A DNA stretch of 64,000 nucleotides from Alphaproteobacteria bacterium (lineage in GTDB: Bacteria; Pseudomonadota; Alphaproteobacteria; UBA8366; GCA-2717185). The stretch is taken from positions 1 through 64,000 of the forward strand of contig WLWY01000011.1 of the NCBI GenBank assembly GCA_012103325.1, in the 5' to 3' direction. Of this stretch, positions 9,091-17,490 are shown in pieces. Each line of letters opens with the position of its first letter. Position 1 is the stretch's first letter. The notes beneath the pieces were generated by a model. It was not told where the DNA came from. It saw only the letters and a list, made by a program, of their open reading frames with translations, and did not search any database. The position numbers were made by a program, and so were the translations under genes.

Positions 9091-9320
9091 TTAGAGAAGT
9101 TCATCGGCTCGTGTGGAACGTGGACATCGAGTTCCAGATCGACGCCATTTTCCGGACCAAATAGCTGCAATGCGAGCTCACCAATACGCTCTGGTGCAGC
9201 CACCGCGCGCTTCAGTATCCGGCGGGCCTCCTCTTCCATCGAGACGCCATGCTGGGCGGCACGAACCCGAAGCCGCGAAACGGTCTCACTATCCAGTTTT
9301 CGGACGCTTAGATTCGCCAT
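9087..9320 (-). CDS. FitA-like ribbon-helix-helix antitoxin
   Basis: A 77-aa antitoxin. The N-terminal MANLSVRKLDSETVSRLRVRA is a ribbon-helix-helix DNA-binding fold as in FitA, followed by HGVSMEEEARRIL. The C-terminal tail, rich in acidic and hydrophobic residues, should wrap the toxin and block its active site. The ATG at 9320 is chosen because it starts the RHH strand directly and has AAGGG upstream; the extended frame would add 17 unlikely residues. Expected to repress its own promoter together with the toxin; operator-like repeats lie 43-70 bases upstream. Confidence 0.9.
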   Translation of the reverse strand: MANLSVRKLDSETVSRLRVRAAQHGVSMEEEARRILKRAVAAPERIGELALQLFGPENGVDLELDVHVPHEPMNFSK

Positions 9321-9362
9321 GGCACAATCCCTTGGCCTAAAGTAACATTGCTTGCCAGCACA

Positions 9363-9390
9363 TGATAGCAACGCTAGCGTCTGATAGCAA
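9363..9390. promoter_or_regulatory. FitA-type operator half-sites (two TGATAGCA)
   Basis: TGATAGCAA occurs at 9363-9371 and 9382-9390, 19 bases apart and in the same orientation, directly upstream of the antitoxin gene. As I recall, the gonococcal FitAB operator is built from the same octamer (TGCTATCA and its complement TGATAGCA), there as an inverted pair. The match makes these likely binding sites for this antitoxin; the direct arrangement is unusual. Confidence 0.55.
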
Positions 9391-9406
9391 TTGATATCGA
9401 AGAAGC

Positions 9407-10453
9407 CTACGACGCCGATGCCAGATTTGGTAGAAATTTAGCAGGGTTCACGGCCCGTTTGCCCTTGCGGATTTCAAAATGCAGCTGCGGCGAGGCAACG
9501 TTACCGGTGCTGCCGACCTTTCCGATGACTTGCCCCCGGCGCACCGTATCTCCCCGCAAAACAGACACCGAGTCGTTGTGCGCATATGCGGTCATGTAGC
9601 CGTTCGCGTGACGGACAAGGATCATGTTGCCGAAACCAAGCAGCGCGTTGCCGCTGTACACGACAATCCCGTTTTCCGCGGCGCGCACCGGCGTGCCCCG
9701 CGGTGCTGCGATATTGACTCCGTCGTTTCGCAGACCTCTTCCCTTCGGCCCGAAACCCGAAAGCAGCCTGCCGCGTACGGGAAGCAGGAATTTCCGGCTC
9801 GACAGCGGCGGCGGCTTGGGTATCGCGGCGACGACTTTGCGCGGCTTCGACGCAATCTGACGCGCTGGTCGTTTTGCCGGCGGCGCGGCATTTGGCCGCT
9901 TCACCGGCGGCGGACCGGACCGTACGGATTGTGATTTTGAAGGCGCGGCCTTTGCAGCCTTGGGTGGCTCTACGGAGTCCGGGAGGCGCAGAATACGACC
10001 CGCAACAATCTTGTATGGCGGCTCTATGCCATTGAGCTGGACCAGCCGGCTCAACGCCACACCATAGGTTCGCGATATGCCGTAGATCGTATCGCCGGGC
10101 CGAATGACGTGGCGACGCGGCTTCGGCAACGTCAAGACCTGACCGCTGCGAAGCACATAGGGTGCCTGTAGATTGTTCAGTCTGATCAAGCCTCGTATCG
10201 GTACCTGATAGCGCAGCGCAACGGTGTAGACCGTCTCGCCGGAACGGACCTCATGCGTCGTTGCCGGGCGCAGCTGCGATACGGGTGGTGCGGCTTTCTG
10301 CTGTATCGGCGTCCGCACGACCGGCGGAGGCGCCGCTGGCACTGGCGCTGTTGGGCTGCGATTCCGTTCGTCGTACAGCACAACCCGAGCCGGATCCGTG
10401 CAGCCGGCAATTGTCAGTATCACCACCGCCGTGGCCAGCATTCGACGTCTCAT
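9407..10453 (-). CDS. NlpD-like lipoprotein: two LysM domains plus degenerate LytM/M23 domain
   Basis: An outer-membrane lipoprotein that should control septal peptidoglycan amidases. The signal sequence ends in the lipobox LTIAGC. Two LysM peptidoglycan-binding repeats follow (HEVRSGETVYTVALRY and HVIRPGDTIYGISRTY), then a Lys/Pro/Ala-rich linker and a C-terminal LytM domain. As in E. coli NlpD, metal ligands of active M23 peptidases are replaced: NDGVNIAAP where HxGxD is expected and QLHFEIR where HLHFEIR is expected. It is therefore probably an amidase activator, not a hydrolase. The ATG at 10453 gives a typical lipoprotein start; an ATG at 10477 is also possible. Downstream of pcm, as usual. 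Confidence 0.85.
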   Translation of the reverse strand: MRRRMLATAVVILTIAGCTDPARVVLYDERNRSPTAPVPAAPPPVVRTPIQQKAAPPVSQLRPATTHEVRSGETVYTVALRYQVPIRGLIRLNNLQAPYVLRSGQVLTLPKPRRHVIRPGDTIYGISRTYGVALSRLVQLNGIEPPYKIVAGRILRLPDSVEPPKAAKAAPSKSQSVRSGPPPVKRPNAAPPAKRPARQIASKPRKVVAAIPKPPPLSSRKFLLPVRGRLLSGFGPKGRGLRNDGVNIAAPRGTPVRAAENGIVVYSGNALLGFGNMILVRHANGYMTAYAHNDSVSVLRGDTVRRGQVIGKVGSTGNVASPQLHFEIRKGKRAVNPAKFLPNLASAS

Positions 10454-10491
10454 ATTTTCAACCTGGCGTTTCGTCATTCATGCTGGCGGTT

Positions 10492-11157
10492 TTAGGCCTC
10501 CGCGCGACCGTCTTGCTTCGTAACATCCGGCATCCCCGTGACAAGCGGCAGAAACCGGACAGGCCCTATATCATCAACGTCGAAGCCGGTCTCGGTCCGG
10601 ACTACTTTTATTATACGCTGTTCGCGCCGCTCGTCGCCTATCGGAACGATCATGATACCGCCCACAGCGAGCTGATCGGCGAGCATCTGTGGAATGTCGG
10701 GTGCAGCCGCGCTGACGATGACATGCGTGAACGGCGCTTGTTCCGGCCACCCCGCAGATCCATCCCCCGCACGTGTGGTGATGTTATGGCGTCCCATATC
10801 TTCAAAGCGCGCTTCCGCATCCCGCAACAACTCGCGATGACGCTCGATCGTATAGACCCGGCGGCAGACATGGGACAGGATCACCGTCTGATAACCCGAC
10901 CCGGTACCGACTTCGAGGACCTTGACCCGGTCGTTTACGCTAAGCGCCTCAATCATCTTCGCTACGACAAGCGGTTGGCTGATCGTCTGTCCCAGACCAA
11001 TTGGCAAGGCCGTATCTTCGTAAGCGCGATCCCGAAAGGCATCCGGCACGAAACCATCGCGTGGAACCTTTTCCATGGCCGCAAGAAGAGCCGTGTCGAA
11101 AATACCACCCTGCCGCAGTTCGAGGATGAGCCGAACTTTCTTTGACGCTGAAATCAT
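10492..11157 (-). CDS. pcm: Protein-L-isoaspartate O-methyltransferase
   Basis: Repairs age-damaged proteins by methylating isoaspartyl residues with SAM. The family pattern is complete: AYEDTALPIGLGQTISQP (substrate loop), LEVGTGSGYQ (motif I) and the later VYTIERHREL. Length 221 aa is normal. It overlaps surE by four bases (ATGA), the classic surE-pcm pairing, with an nlpD-like gene following as in many proteobacteria. A second, divergent pcm-like gene lies at 33282-33935. Confidence 0.95.
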   Translation of the reverse strand: MISASKKVRLILELRQGGIFDTALLAAMEKVPRDGFVPDAFRDRAYEDTALPIGLGQTISQPLVVAKMIEALSVNDRVKVLEVGTGSGYQTVILSHVCRRVYTIERHRELLRDAEARFEDMGRHNITTRAGDGSAGWPEQAPFTHVIVSAAAPDIPQMLADQLAVGGIMIVPIGDERREQRIIKVVRTETGFDVDDIGPVRFLPLVTGMPDVTKQDGRAEA

Positions 11158-11933
11158 GTCATTTTTTTCTTCAGAGACCGCAATGCGCCACGATGCGTCA
11201 GATCCATATGCAATGGTGTAATTGCGATCTCTCGACGGTCGATCGCCTGGTAATCCGTGTTTCCCGCGCGCGGCTCCCGGCTAATGGCCGGACCGATCCA
11301 GTAATAAGGATGAAGGCGCGGGTCGACACCTTCCCGAATCGCGTAACCGGCCTTGCGGCGGCCCTGTGCCACCACACTGACACCGGCCACTTCTTCCGGC
11401 CGGCAATCCGGAAAGTTTACGTTCATGAATACGTCGGACGACCAGCCGGCGGCTAAAAGTCGGCGGATGATATCGGGTGCGAATTGCGTGGCCGTCGGCC
11501 AATGCGCGGCTTTTTCATCGTTCGTCTGCTGGCTCAGTGCGATCGCCGGCAGATCGAGGATCGCGGCCTCCATCGCTGCCGCCACCGTTCCCGAATAGGT
11601 CACATCGTCGCCGATATTCGCTCCACGGTTGACACCGGAAAGTACCAGGTCGGGCGGACTGCTGGCCATTATCTTACCTACAGCGAACAGTACACAGTCC
11701 GTCGGGCTGCCACTGACCGCAAAACGCTGTTTGGCCAGCTTTCGCATCCGCAATGGCTGCGTCAATGTTAACGAATGTCCTGCCCCGCTCTGCTCGGTCT
11801 CCGGCGCGACGACCCAAACGTCTTTCGTCAGCGTACGGGCAATCTTTTCCAAAACCTTGAGGCCTGGCGCGTTAATACCATCGTCGTTCGTGACCAGAAT
11901 GCGCGACCGTGACAGATCCGTTTCGTTTATCAC
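11154..11933 (-). CDS. surE: 5'/3'-nucleotidase SurE
   Basis: A metal-dependent nucleoside monophosphatase linked to survival in stationary phase. The metal-binding motif ILVTNDDGINAPG is at residues 12-24, and SGVNRGANIGDDVTYSGTVAAA is the conserved core. The start overlaps the end of serS by four bases and the stop overlaps pcm by four, so serS-surE-pcm are translationally coupled. Length 259 aa is usual. Confidence 0.96.
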   Translation of the reverse strand: MINETDLSRSRILVTNDDGINAPGLKVLEKIARTLTKDVWVVAPETEQSGAGHSLTLTQPLRMRKLAKQRFAVSGSPTDCVLFAVGKIMASSPPDLVLSGVNRGANIGDDVTYSGTVAAAMEAAILDLPAIALSQQTNDEKAAHWPTATQFAPDIIRRLLAAGWSSDVFMNVNFPDCRPEEVAGVSVVAQGRRKAGYAIREGVDPRLHPYYWIGPAISREPRAGNTDYQAIDRREIAITPLHMDLTHRGALRSLKKKMT

Positions 11934-13216
11934 GCGGCAATCTCGTCGCGTGCGATTCGCTCCAAGCCCCCCATGTAGGGGCGCAATACGTCCGGCACCG
12001 TTATCGAACCATCGGCATTCTGATAGTTCTCTAGGATGGCAATCATCGTGCGGCCGACGGCAAGGCCGGAGCCGTTCAGCGTATGCACGAAACGAGTCCC
12101 CTTCTCGCCGCGCGGCCGAAACCGCGCCTTCATGCGACGCGCTTGAAAATCACCGCAATTCGAGCAACTCGATATCTCGCGATAAGTGTCCTGACCCGGT
12201 AGCCAGACCTCGAGGTCATAGGTCTTACGGGCACCGAACCCGATGTCGCCAGTGCACAAAACGACGACGCGATAATGCAGACCGAGCCGCTTCAAGACCT
12301 CCTCAGCACAGGCGGTCATACGCTCCAATTCCGCATCGGACTCGTCGGGATGCGTCGCGCAAACCATTTCGACTTTGCTGAACTGGTGCTGGCGCAGCAT
12401 GCCGCGCGTATCACGCCCCGCTGCACCGGCTTCCGACCGGAAACACTGAGTCCATGCGGTCATGCGTAGCGGCAGATCAGTCTCGTCAAGAATTCCGCCC
12501 GCCGCCAAATTTGTGAGCGTGACCTCCGCAGTTGGGATCAGCCAATAGTCATCGGCCGTGCGGTACAGATCCTCGGCAAATTTCGGCAACTGCCCTGTGC
12601 CGTACAGCGCCTCCTCACGCACTAGGACTGGGGTGACGATTTCCTCGAAACCATGCTCGCCCGTGTGAAGGTCGAGCATAAAGGTCGCGAGAGCACGTTC
12701 GAGGCGCGCCAGCGCGCCGCGGAGTACGACGAAACGCGCGCCGGATAGGCGTGACGCCGCGTCAAAATCCATGAAACCCAGCGCCTCGCCGAGATCAAAA
12801 TGCTCCTTCGGCGTGAAAGCGTATTCCGGCTTGGCGCCATGCGAGCGGACTTCCCGATTGTCTTCTTCACTATCACCGTCAGGAACGTCGGTGGCCGGAA
12901 GGTTAGGCAATGCCTCCAGGATCGCAAGAAGTTCAGCGTCGAGCGCCTTTTCCGTCGCCTCGTTCTCGGCGATTCCATCCTTCAGGCTCTGCACTTCCTC
13001 GATCAGCGCCGATGCGTCCTCGCCACTGCGTTTCGCCGCACCGACCTGTTTGGATGCGGCGTTGCGCCGCGTCAGCATGTCCTGCAATTCGGTCTGTGCC
13101 GCGCGCCTGCGACGGTCGAGCTCAAGAATCTGCTCTGAGACCGGCGCCACGCCACGGCGGCCAAGCCCGCGGTCAAATTCCTCCGGCGCTTCTCGGATCA
13201 GCCGTAAGTCGTGCAT
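11930..13216 (-). CDS. serS: Seryl-tRNA synthetase
   Basis: A class II aminoacyl-tRNA synthetase that charges tRNA-Ser. The N-terminal ~110 residues form the long antiparallel coiled coil that grips the tRNA extra arm. The catalytic part has motif 2 (YREISSCSNCGDFQARR) and motif 3 (GSGLAVGRTMIAILE). Length 428 aa is normal. It is the first gene of a serS-surE-pcm-nlpD run, after a 96-base gap from tatC that probably holds its promoter. Confidence 0.97.
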   Translation of the reverse strand: MHDLRLIREAPEEFDRGLGRRGVAPVSEQILELDRRRRAAQTELQDMLTRRNAASKQVGAAKRSGEDASALIEEVQSLKDGIAENEATEKALDAELLAILEALPNLPATDVPDGDSEEDNREVRSHGAKPEYAFTPKEHFDLGEALGFMDFDAASRLSGARFVVLRGALARLERALATFMLDLHTGEHGFEEIVTPVLVREEALYGTGQLPKFAEDLYRTADDYWLIPTAEVTLTNLAAGGILDETDLPLRMTAWTQCFRSEAGAAGRDTRGMLRQHQFSKVEMVCATHPDESDAELERMTACAEEVLKRLGLHYRVVVLCTGDIGFGARKTYDLEVWLPGQDTYREISSCSNCGDFQARRMKARFRPRGEKGTRFVHTLNGSGLAVGRTMIAILENYQNADGSITVPDVLRPYMGGLERIARDEIAA

Positions 13217-13312
13217 CGGTTTCCCTCGCGATTTGAGCGCGTTTATAGGTTACAGATTACCGTCACGTCCAGAATCGCACGCCCAACATTCCGTCTTAAT
13301 TAGAAAAACCGG

Positions 13313-14107
13313 TCAAATTTCCGCCGCTTCCGCCTCGGCCTCGGCTTTTTCACGCCCTTTTTCGACAAGCCGCGCGCACAGGATGGAAATCTCGTAAAGC
13401 AGTATGATCGGTATCGCGAGACCAAGCTGACTGATCGGGTCGGGAGGTGTCAGGACCGCGGCGGCGATAAAAGCGATTACGATCGCATAGCGCCTATTCT
13501 TGCGCAGCCCAGCAGTGCTCACGAAGCCAACCCGCGTCAGCAACGTCAAGACGACGGGCAGTTCGAAACTCAAACCGAAGGCGAAAACAAGCCGCATGAC
13601 AAGGGACAGATACTGGTCGACCTTTGGCTCCAGCTCGATTGCGAGCGGCCCTTCCACCGCAGTCTGCTCAAAGCCTGCGAAAAAGCTCCACGCAACGGGC
13701 AGCACGAAATAATAGACAAACGCACCGCCGAGAAAGAAAAGGACCGGCGTCGCGACAAGGAAGGGCAAGAAGGCACGCTTTTCGTTCTTGTACAGCCCTG
13801 GCGCCACAAACATCCACAGCTGAATGGCGATGATCGGAAACGAGACGAAAGCCCCGACGAAGAAGGCAATCTTGATTTCGGTAAAAAACTTCTCCGTCAG
13901 CGCCGTAAAGATAAGGCGCCGCGCCTGCTCACCCTCCCATAAATCGGCAAGCGGCTGAACCAGAAAATTGAACACCGGACCGGCAAAATAGAAGGAGACG
14001 AAAAAACAAGCGATAAAGGCACCAACCGCCCACATGAGCCTCGTGCGCAGCTCCACCAGATGCTCGAGCATCGGCATTTTGCCCTGATCGCCAGCGTCAT
14101 CGCTCAT
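13313..14107 (-). CDS. tatC: Sec-independent protein translocase TatC
   Basis: The multi-spanning core of the twin-arginine translocase, which exports folded proteins with an RR signal peptide. The start MSDDAGDQGKMPMLEHLVELRTRL contains the TatC signature HLVELRTRL. Six hydrophobic segments follow, and the cytosolic loop has FPIIAIQLWMFVAPGL. The 264-aa length is usual. It lies three bases after tatB in a tatABC operon. Confidence 0.96.
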   Translation of the reverse strand: MSDDAGDQGKMPMLEHLVELRTRLMWAVGAFIACFFVSFYFAGPVFNFLVQPLADLWEGEQARRLIFTALTEKFFTEIKIAFFVGAFVSFPIIAIQLWMFVAPGLYKNEKRAFLPFLVATPVLFFLGGAFVYYFVLPVAWSFFAGFEQTAVEGPLAIELEPKVDQYLSLVMRLVFAFGLSFELPVVLTLLTRVGFVSTAGLRKNRRYAIVIAFIAAAVLTPPDPISQLGLAIPIILLYEISILCARLVEKGREKAEAEAEAAEI

Positions 14108-14110
14108 GAT

Positions 14111-14524
14111 TTAGAGCCCTGCCGCTTTGGTCGGGTCCATAAGCGGTTCCGGTTTATCGTCCGTTTGCGGATCGTCGGCAGCGGCGGCGGTATCCGTGGC
14201 CTCCTCCGACAAGGATTTCGTCTGCTCTACAGGCTCGGTCATATCGTGAATGGCGTTCGACACCTCGCCGCTTGGGTCGATTGTGTCTTCCAGCTCTTTT
14301 TCGATGTCGAGGTCCGCCACAGCCGCCAATTGCTGCTTTATTTCATCGAGTTCGGCTTCCCGGGCGATATCGTCGATGCTGCTTTGAAACTCGCGCGCCA
14401 TTTCCTTGATCTTGCGAATCCACATCGTCACGGTGCGCAAGACACGCGGGATTTCCTTTGGTCCGACCACGATGATCGTGATCACCGCAATGACAAAAAG
14501 CTCCTGCCACCCAACATCAAGCAT
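14111..14524 (-). CDS. tatB: Sec-independent protein translocase TatB
   Basis: A single-pass receptor component of the Tat system. The N-terminus MLDVGWQELFVIAVITIIVVGPKEIP is the TatB membrane helix plus the hinge glycine-proline, followed by an amphipathic helix (RVLRTVTMWIRKIKEMAREF). The C-terminal ~80 residues are acidic and low-complexity, as in other TatB proteins. It lies between tatA (35-base gap) and tatC (2-base gap). Confidence 0.93.
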   Translation of the reverse strand: MLDVGWQELFVIAVITIIVVGPKEIPRVLRTVTMWIRKIKEMAREFQSSIDDIAREAELDEIKQQLAAVADLDIEKELEDTIDPSGEVSNAIHDMTEPVEQTKSLSEEATDTAAAADDPQTDDKPEPLMDPTKAAGL

Positions 14525-14559
14525 CGCGGCGCTTCAACATGCCGGCCCGCGCGGGATCG

Positions 14560-14808
14560 TCAGGATTTCGCCGTGGAGTCTTTCGCCGACGCGGCTTGCT
14601 CCGCCGCGCCATCCCGCATCGACTCCGTTTCGATCGATTTCGCGCTGCCCTCGGTGACGGCCCCGTCGTCTTCTTTAACGCTTTTCTTAAAAGATTTCAG
14701 TCCTTTACCGAAATCTCCCATGAGGCTGGAAATTTTACCTTTCCCACCGAACAGGACCAGCACGACCACCAGAACGATGACCCAATGCCAAATACTAAAT
14801 GCACCCAT
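14560..14808 (-). CDS. tatA: Sec-independent protein translocase TatA
   Basis: A small pore-forming Tat component. The N-terminal helix IWHWVIVLVVVLVLFG is followed by GKGKISSLMGDFGKGLKSFKK, the standard TatA hinge and amphipathic helix, then a short acidic tail. Length 82 aa is typical. First gene of tatABC; an unrelated ABC ATPase gene lies upstream between it and scpB. Confidence 0.93.
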   Translation of the reverse strand: MGAFSIWHWVIVLVVVLVLFGGKGKISSLMGDFGKGLKSFKKSVKEDDGAVTEGSAKSIETESMRDGAAEQAASAKDSTAKS

Positions 14809-14916
14809 TCGTTTTATCCTTAGCCGTTAAAGGTGGCGCGCCGCCCGTTTCCGTGCCGGATCATCGCAGAAACAGCAACTTGCCGCAACGACGCTCCTTT
14901 TCCCTCGTCTATATAG

Positions 14917-16020
14917 TCAATCGGCCGGAAATACAAAGGCTTGAGCGCTATCCAGCTCAACGGAGAGAATTGAATTCTCCGGTGGAAGAAATCGGCCGGG
15001 CATGCGCGAATGCAGATGGAGTTCCTGACCGGTCTGACGGCATATACATAGATGAATCAGGCTTGTCCGGCCCAGCATCCGCGCTGCGATAACCGTGACA
15101 GCCCGTTTCGGATCCAAGCCTTCGTGGATCGGCGCAAGGCGCAGAGCCTCCGGGCGAACGAGAACATCCGCCGTCGAACCCTCTGCCATACCCCGTGCCG
15201 GAAGATCACCGAATGGTGTTGCCACCATGCCGTTATGGACAATCCCGGGGAAACGGTTCACTTCGCCGAAAAACTCCGCAACGAACGCATTTTCCGGGTG
15301 GCAGTACAGCGCGACCGGGGATCCGAACTGGACCAGACGTCCCTCACGCATAACCGCGATCCGATCCGCCATGAACATCGCTTCTTCGGCGTCATGGGTT
15401 ACCATCAACGTCGCAGCGCCACTTTGCTTCAACGCGTGCAGCGTATTATCGCGAACCTGATCGCGCATCCGCGCGTCCAGGCTGGAAAACGGTTCGTCGA
15501 GCAGGATCAATTGTGGCTTCGGCGCCAACGTCCGGGCCAAGGCAACCCGCTGCTGTTGTCCGCCCGACAATTCGTGGGGAAAGCGCTCGGCACAATCGGC
15601 AAGTGTGACCTGCTCCAACACCTCTGCCACGCGGGCGCGCCGATCGGCAGCCGACATCCCCTGTAATCCGAACGCAACATTCCCGGCGACGTCCAAGTGA
15701 GGGAACAACGCGTAGTCCTGAAACAGGAATCCCACATTCCGGCGCTCCGGCGGCAATTCCCATTTCTCATCGGCAATAACCGCACCGCCTAGCAGGATGC
15801 GGCCTGCCTGGATCGCCTCCAATCCCGCCGCGACCCGCAACGCCGTTGTCTTTCCGCAGCCCGACGGTCCCAAAAGACAGACAACCTCACCGGCGGTCAC
15901 GGAAAGGCTCAACAATTGAACCGCGACAACATCGCCATAACGATGGCTAATCGCCTCCAACGCCAGGACAGCGGGGCTGGGCGAACAATCCGGCGCGTTT
16001 GAGGTTTCCGCGTCGGTCAT
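14917..16020 (-). CDS. ABC transporter ATP-binding protein, FbpC/PotA-like, orphan
   Basis: An ATPase subunit of a binding-protein-dependent importer. All motifs are present: Walker A GPSGCGKTT, Q-loop FLFQDYALFPHL, signature LSGGQQQR, Walker B LILLDEPFSSLD and H-loop VTHDAEEA. The C-terminal ~130 residues contain a TOBE-like domain (VLVRPEALRL), which suggests an iron(III), spermidine or sulfate-type family. No permease or binding-protein gene is adjacent, so the substrate cannot be read from context. It sits between scpB and tatA, where related genomes usually have nothing (from memory). Confidence 0.85.
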   Translation of the reverse strand: MTDAETSNAPDCSPSPAVLALEAISHRYGDVVAVQLLSLSVTAGEVVCLLGPSGCGKTTALRVAAGLEAIQAGRILLGGAVIADEKWELPPERRNVGFLFQDYALFPHLDVAGNVAFGLQGMSAADRRARVAEVLEQVTLADCAERFPHELSGGQQQRVALARTLAPKPQLILLDEPFSSLDARMRDQVRDNTLHALKQSGAATLMVTHDAEEAMFMADRIAVMREGRLVQFGSPVALYCHPENAFVAEFFGEVNRFPGIVHNGMVATPFGDLPARGMAEGSTADVLVRPEALRLAPIHEGLDPKRAVTVIAARMLGRTSLIHLCICRQTGQELHLHSRMPGRFLPPENSILSVELDSAQAFVFPAD

Positions 16021-16029
16021 GTCCGGGCC

Positions 16030-16662
16030 TTATTCATCCAGCGTAATCGCTTCGTCCGGCTCTACGGCCTCGTATGGCTCGTCTTCAGGCTCCGCTTCAT
16101 CCTCTGCCCCATGTGCCGCAAGGAGCCCAAGCCCGGGCCGCCGGTCAAGCAATCCAGCCGCCTTCAACTCGTCGATACCCGGCAGCATCTTGACGCTTTC
16201 CAGACCGAAATGATCCAGAAACTCATCCGACACACCCCAGGTCACCGGGCGTCCCGGCGTGCGCCGCCGTCCGCGCGGACGGATCCAGCCTGCCTCGAGG
16301 AGGATATCCAAGGTGCCGCGGCTCGTTGCGACCGCCCTGATTTCCTCGATTTCGGCGCGCGTGACCGGCTGGTGATAGGCGATGATTGCCAAGGTCTCGA
16401 GTGCTGCCCGAGACATTTTCCGCTGAACCGTTTTTTCCAGCCGCAAATGGGGACCGAGGTCCGGCGCGGTTCGAAACGCCCACCGCGTCCCGACCTGCAC
16501 CAGATGCACGCCGCGATTGGCATATTGACCGCGCAAATCCTCGAGCATTCCTGGGATATCCGCATCCTCGGGAAGGCGCGCAGCCAGGTCTCGCTCCGAC
16601 ACGGGTTCGCGCGCACCGAACAGTATCGCTTCCAGCAAGCGGATAAGCTCAAATCTATCCAT
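16030..16662 (-). CDS. scpB: Segregation and condensation protein B
   Basis: A winged-helix subunit of the bacterial condensin SMC-ScpA-ScpB, needed for chromosome segregation. The family pattern includes RLLEAILFGAREPVS near the start and LETLAIIAYHQPVTRAEIEEIRAV in the middle, then PGRPVTWGVSDEFLDHFGL. The ATG at 16662 is chosen because it overlaps the end of scpA by eight bases and starts the conserved domain; the frame continues upstream without similarity. The C-terminal tail is acidic. Confidence 0.94.
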   Translation of the reverse strand: MDRFELIRLLEAILFGAREPVSERDLAARLPEDADIPGMLEDLRGQYANRGVHLVQVGTRWAFRTAPDLGPHLRLEKTVQRKMSRAALETLAIIAYHQPVTRAEIEEIRAVATSRGTLDILLEAGWIRPRGRRRTPGRPVTWGVSDEFLDHFGLESVKMLPGIDELKAAGLLDRRPGLGLLAAHGAEDEAEPEDEPYEAVEPDEAITLDE

Positions 16663-17482
16663 CGTCGGACACGTCTTGTCGTGCGCGCACATAAATCGGC
16701 GCAAAGGTTTGCGACTGATTGAGCTGCAGCTTGCCCTGCCGGGCCAGTTCAAGGCTTGCCGCAAAGGTAGAGGCGATCGCGGACCGCATCACGAGTTCAT
16801 CGCCCACTTCCTCCGGCAAGAATTGCGCCAATGTCGTCCAATCCGGTGTTGCGCCAAGCAGCTTTCCGAGCCGTTCCATCGCATCGTCCATCGAATACAG
16901 CGTCACTGGTTCGATCTGCAAGGTGGAAGTCCCTTGCCGCTCGCGGGTCTGGCCGTAAACGGTGAGCAAATCATAAAGTGTCGCGTTGAAAACCGTCGTG
17001 GTATCGACAATCAGCGGGTCAGGCTCGCCACGTGCGAAGAAGTCCTGTCCAAGCTGTGGCCGCTGCATCAGTGTCTCGGAAGCTTTCCGCATCGCCTCCA
17101 GCCGCTGCAGTTGAAATGCGAGCCGCGCGGCCAATTCGGCACCGGTTGGTTCATCCTCTTCATCCGACGCGGGGAGCAGCAAACGGGACTTGAGATACGC
17201 CAACCAAGCGGCCATCACCAAATAGTCGGCCGCGATTTCCAGCCGCAAGGCATGCGCCCGACGGATAAATTCGAGATATTGCTCCGCCAGCGCGAGAATC
17301 GAGATCTTCGTGATATCGACCTTATGGGTTCGGGCCAGCATCAGGAGGACATCGATCGGCCCTTCGAACCCGTCCAAATCAAGGACGAGGCTATCGGCCA
17401 TCGCGCCCAGGTAATCTGGTTGCGCATCCTCAAAAGGTTCCGAGTCCGTCAGTTCGCCATTCTCAGTGTGCGTGTCTGCCAT
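16655..17482 (-). CDS. scpA: Segregation and condensation protein A
   Basis: The kleisin subunit that bridges SMC heads. The N-terminal signature LDGFEGPIDVLLMLARTHKVDI, then LEFIRRAHALRLEIAADYLVMAAWLAYLKSRLLLP, is diagnostic. Length about 275 aa. The start at 17482 (MADTHTEN) has AGGAAGG upstream at good spacing; the longer frame would overlap the upstream protease gene. It is coupled to scpB by an 8-base overlap. Confidence 0.94.
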   Translation of the reverse strand: MADTHTENGELTDSEPFEDAQPDYLGAMADSLVLDLDGFEGPIDVLLMLARTHKVDITKISILALAEQYLEFIRRAHALRLEIAADYLVMAAWLAYLKSRLLLPASDEEDEPTGAELAARLAFQLQRLEAMRKASETLMQRPQLGQDFFARGEPDPLIVDTTTVFNATLYDLLTVYGQTRERQGTSTLQIEPVTLYSMDDAMERLGKLLGATPDWTTLAQFLPEEVGDELVMRSAIASTFAASLELARQGKLQLNQSQTFAPIYVRARQDVSDDG

Positions 17483-17490
17483 AAACCTTC

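Noticed and set aside
9407..10453. Calling the LytM protein an active peptidase
   Set aside because: Two zinc-ligand positions are replaced as in NlpD, so activity is unlikely.
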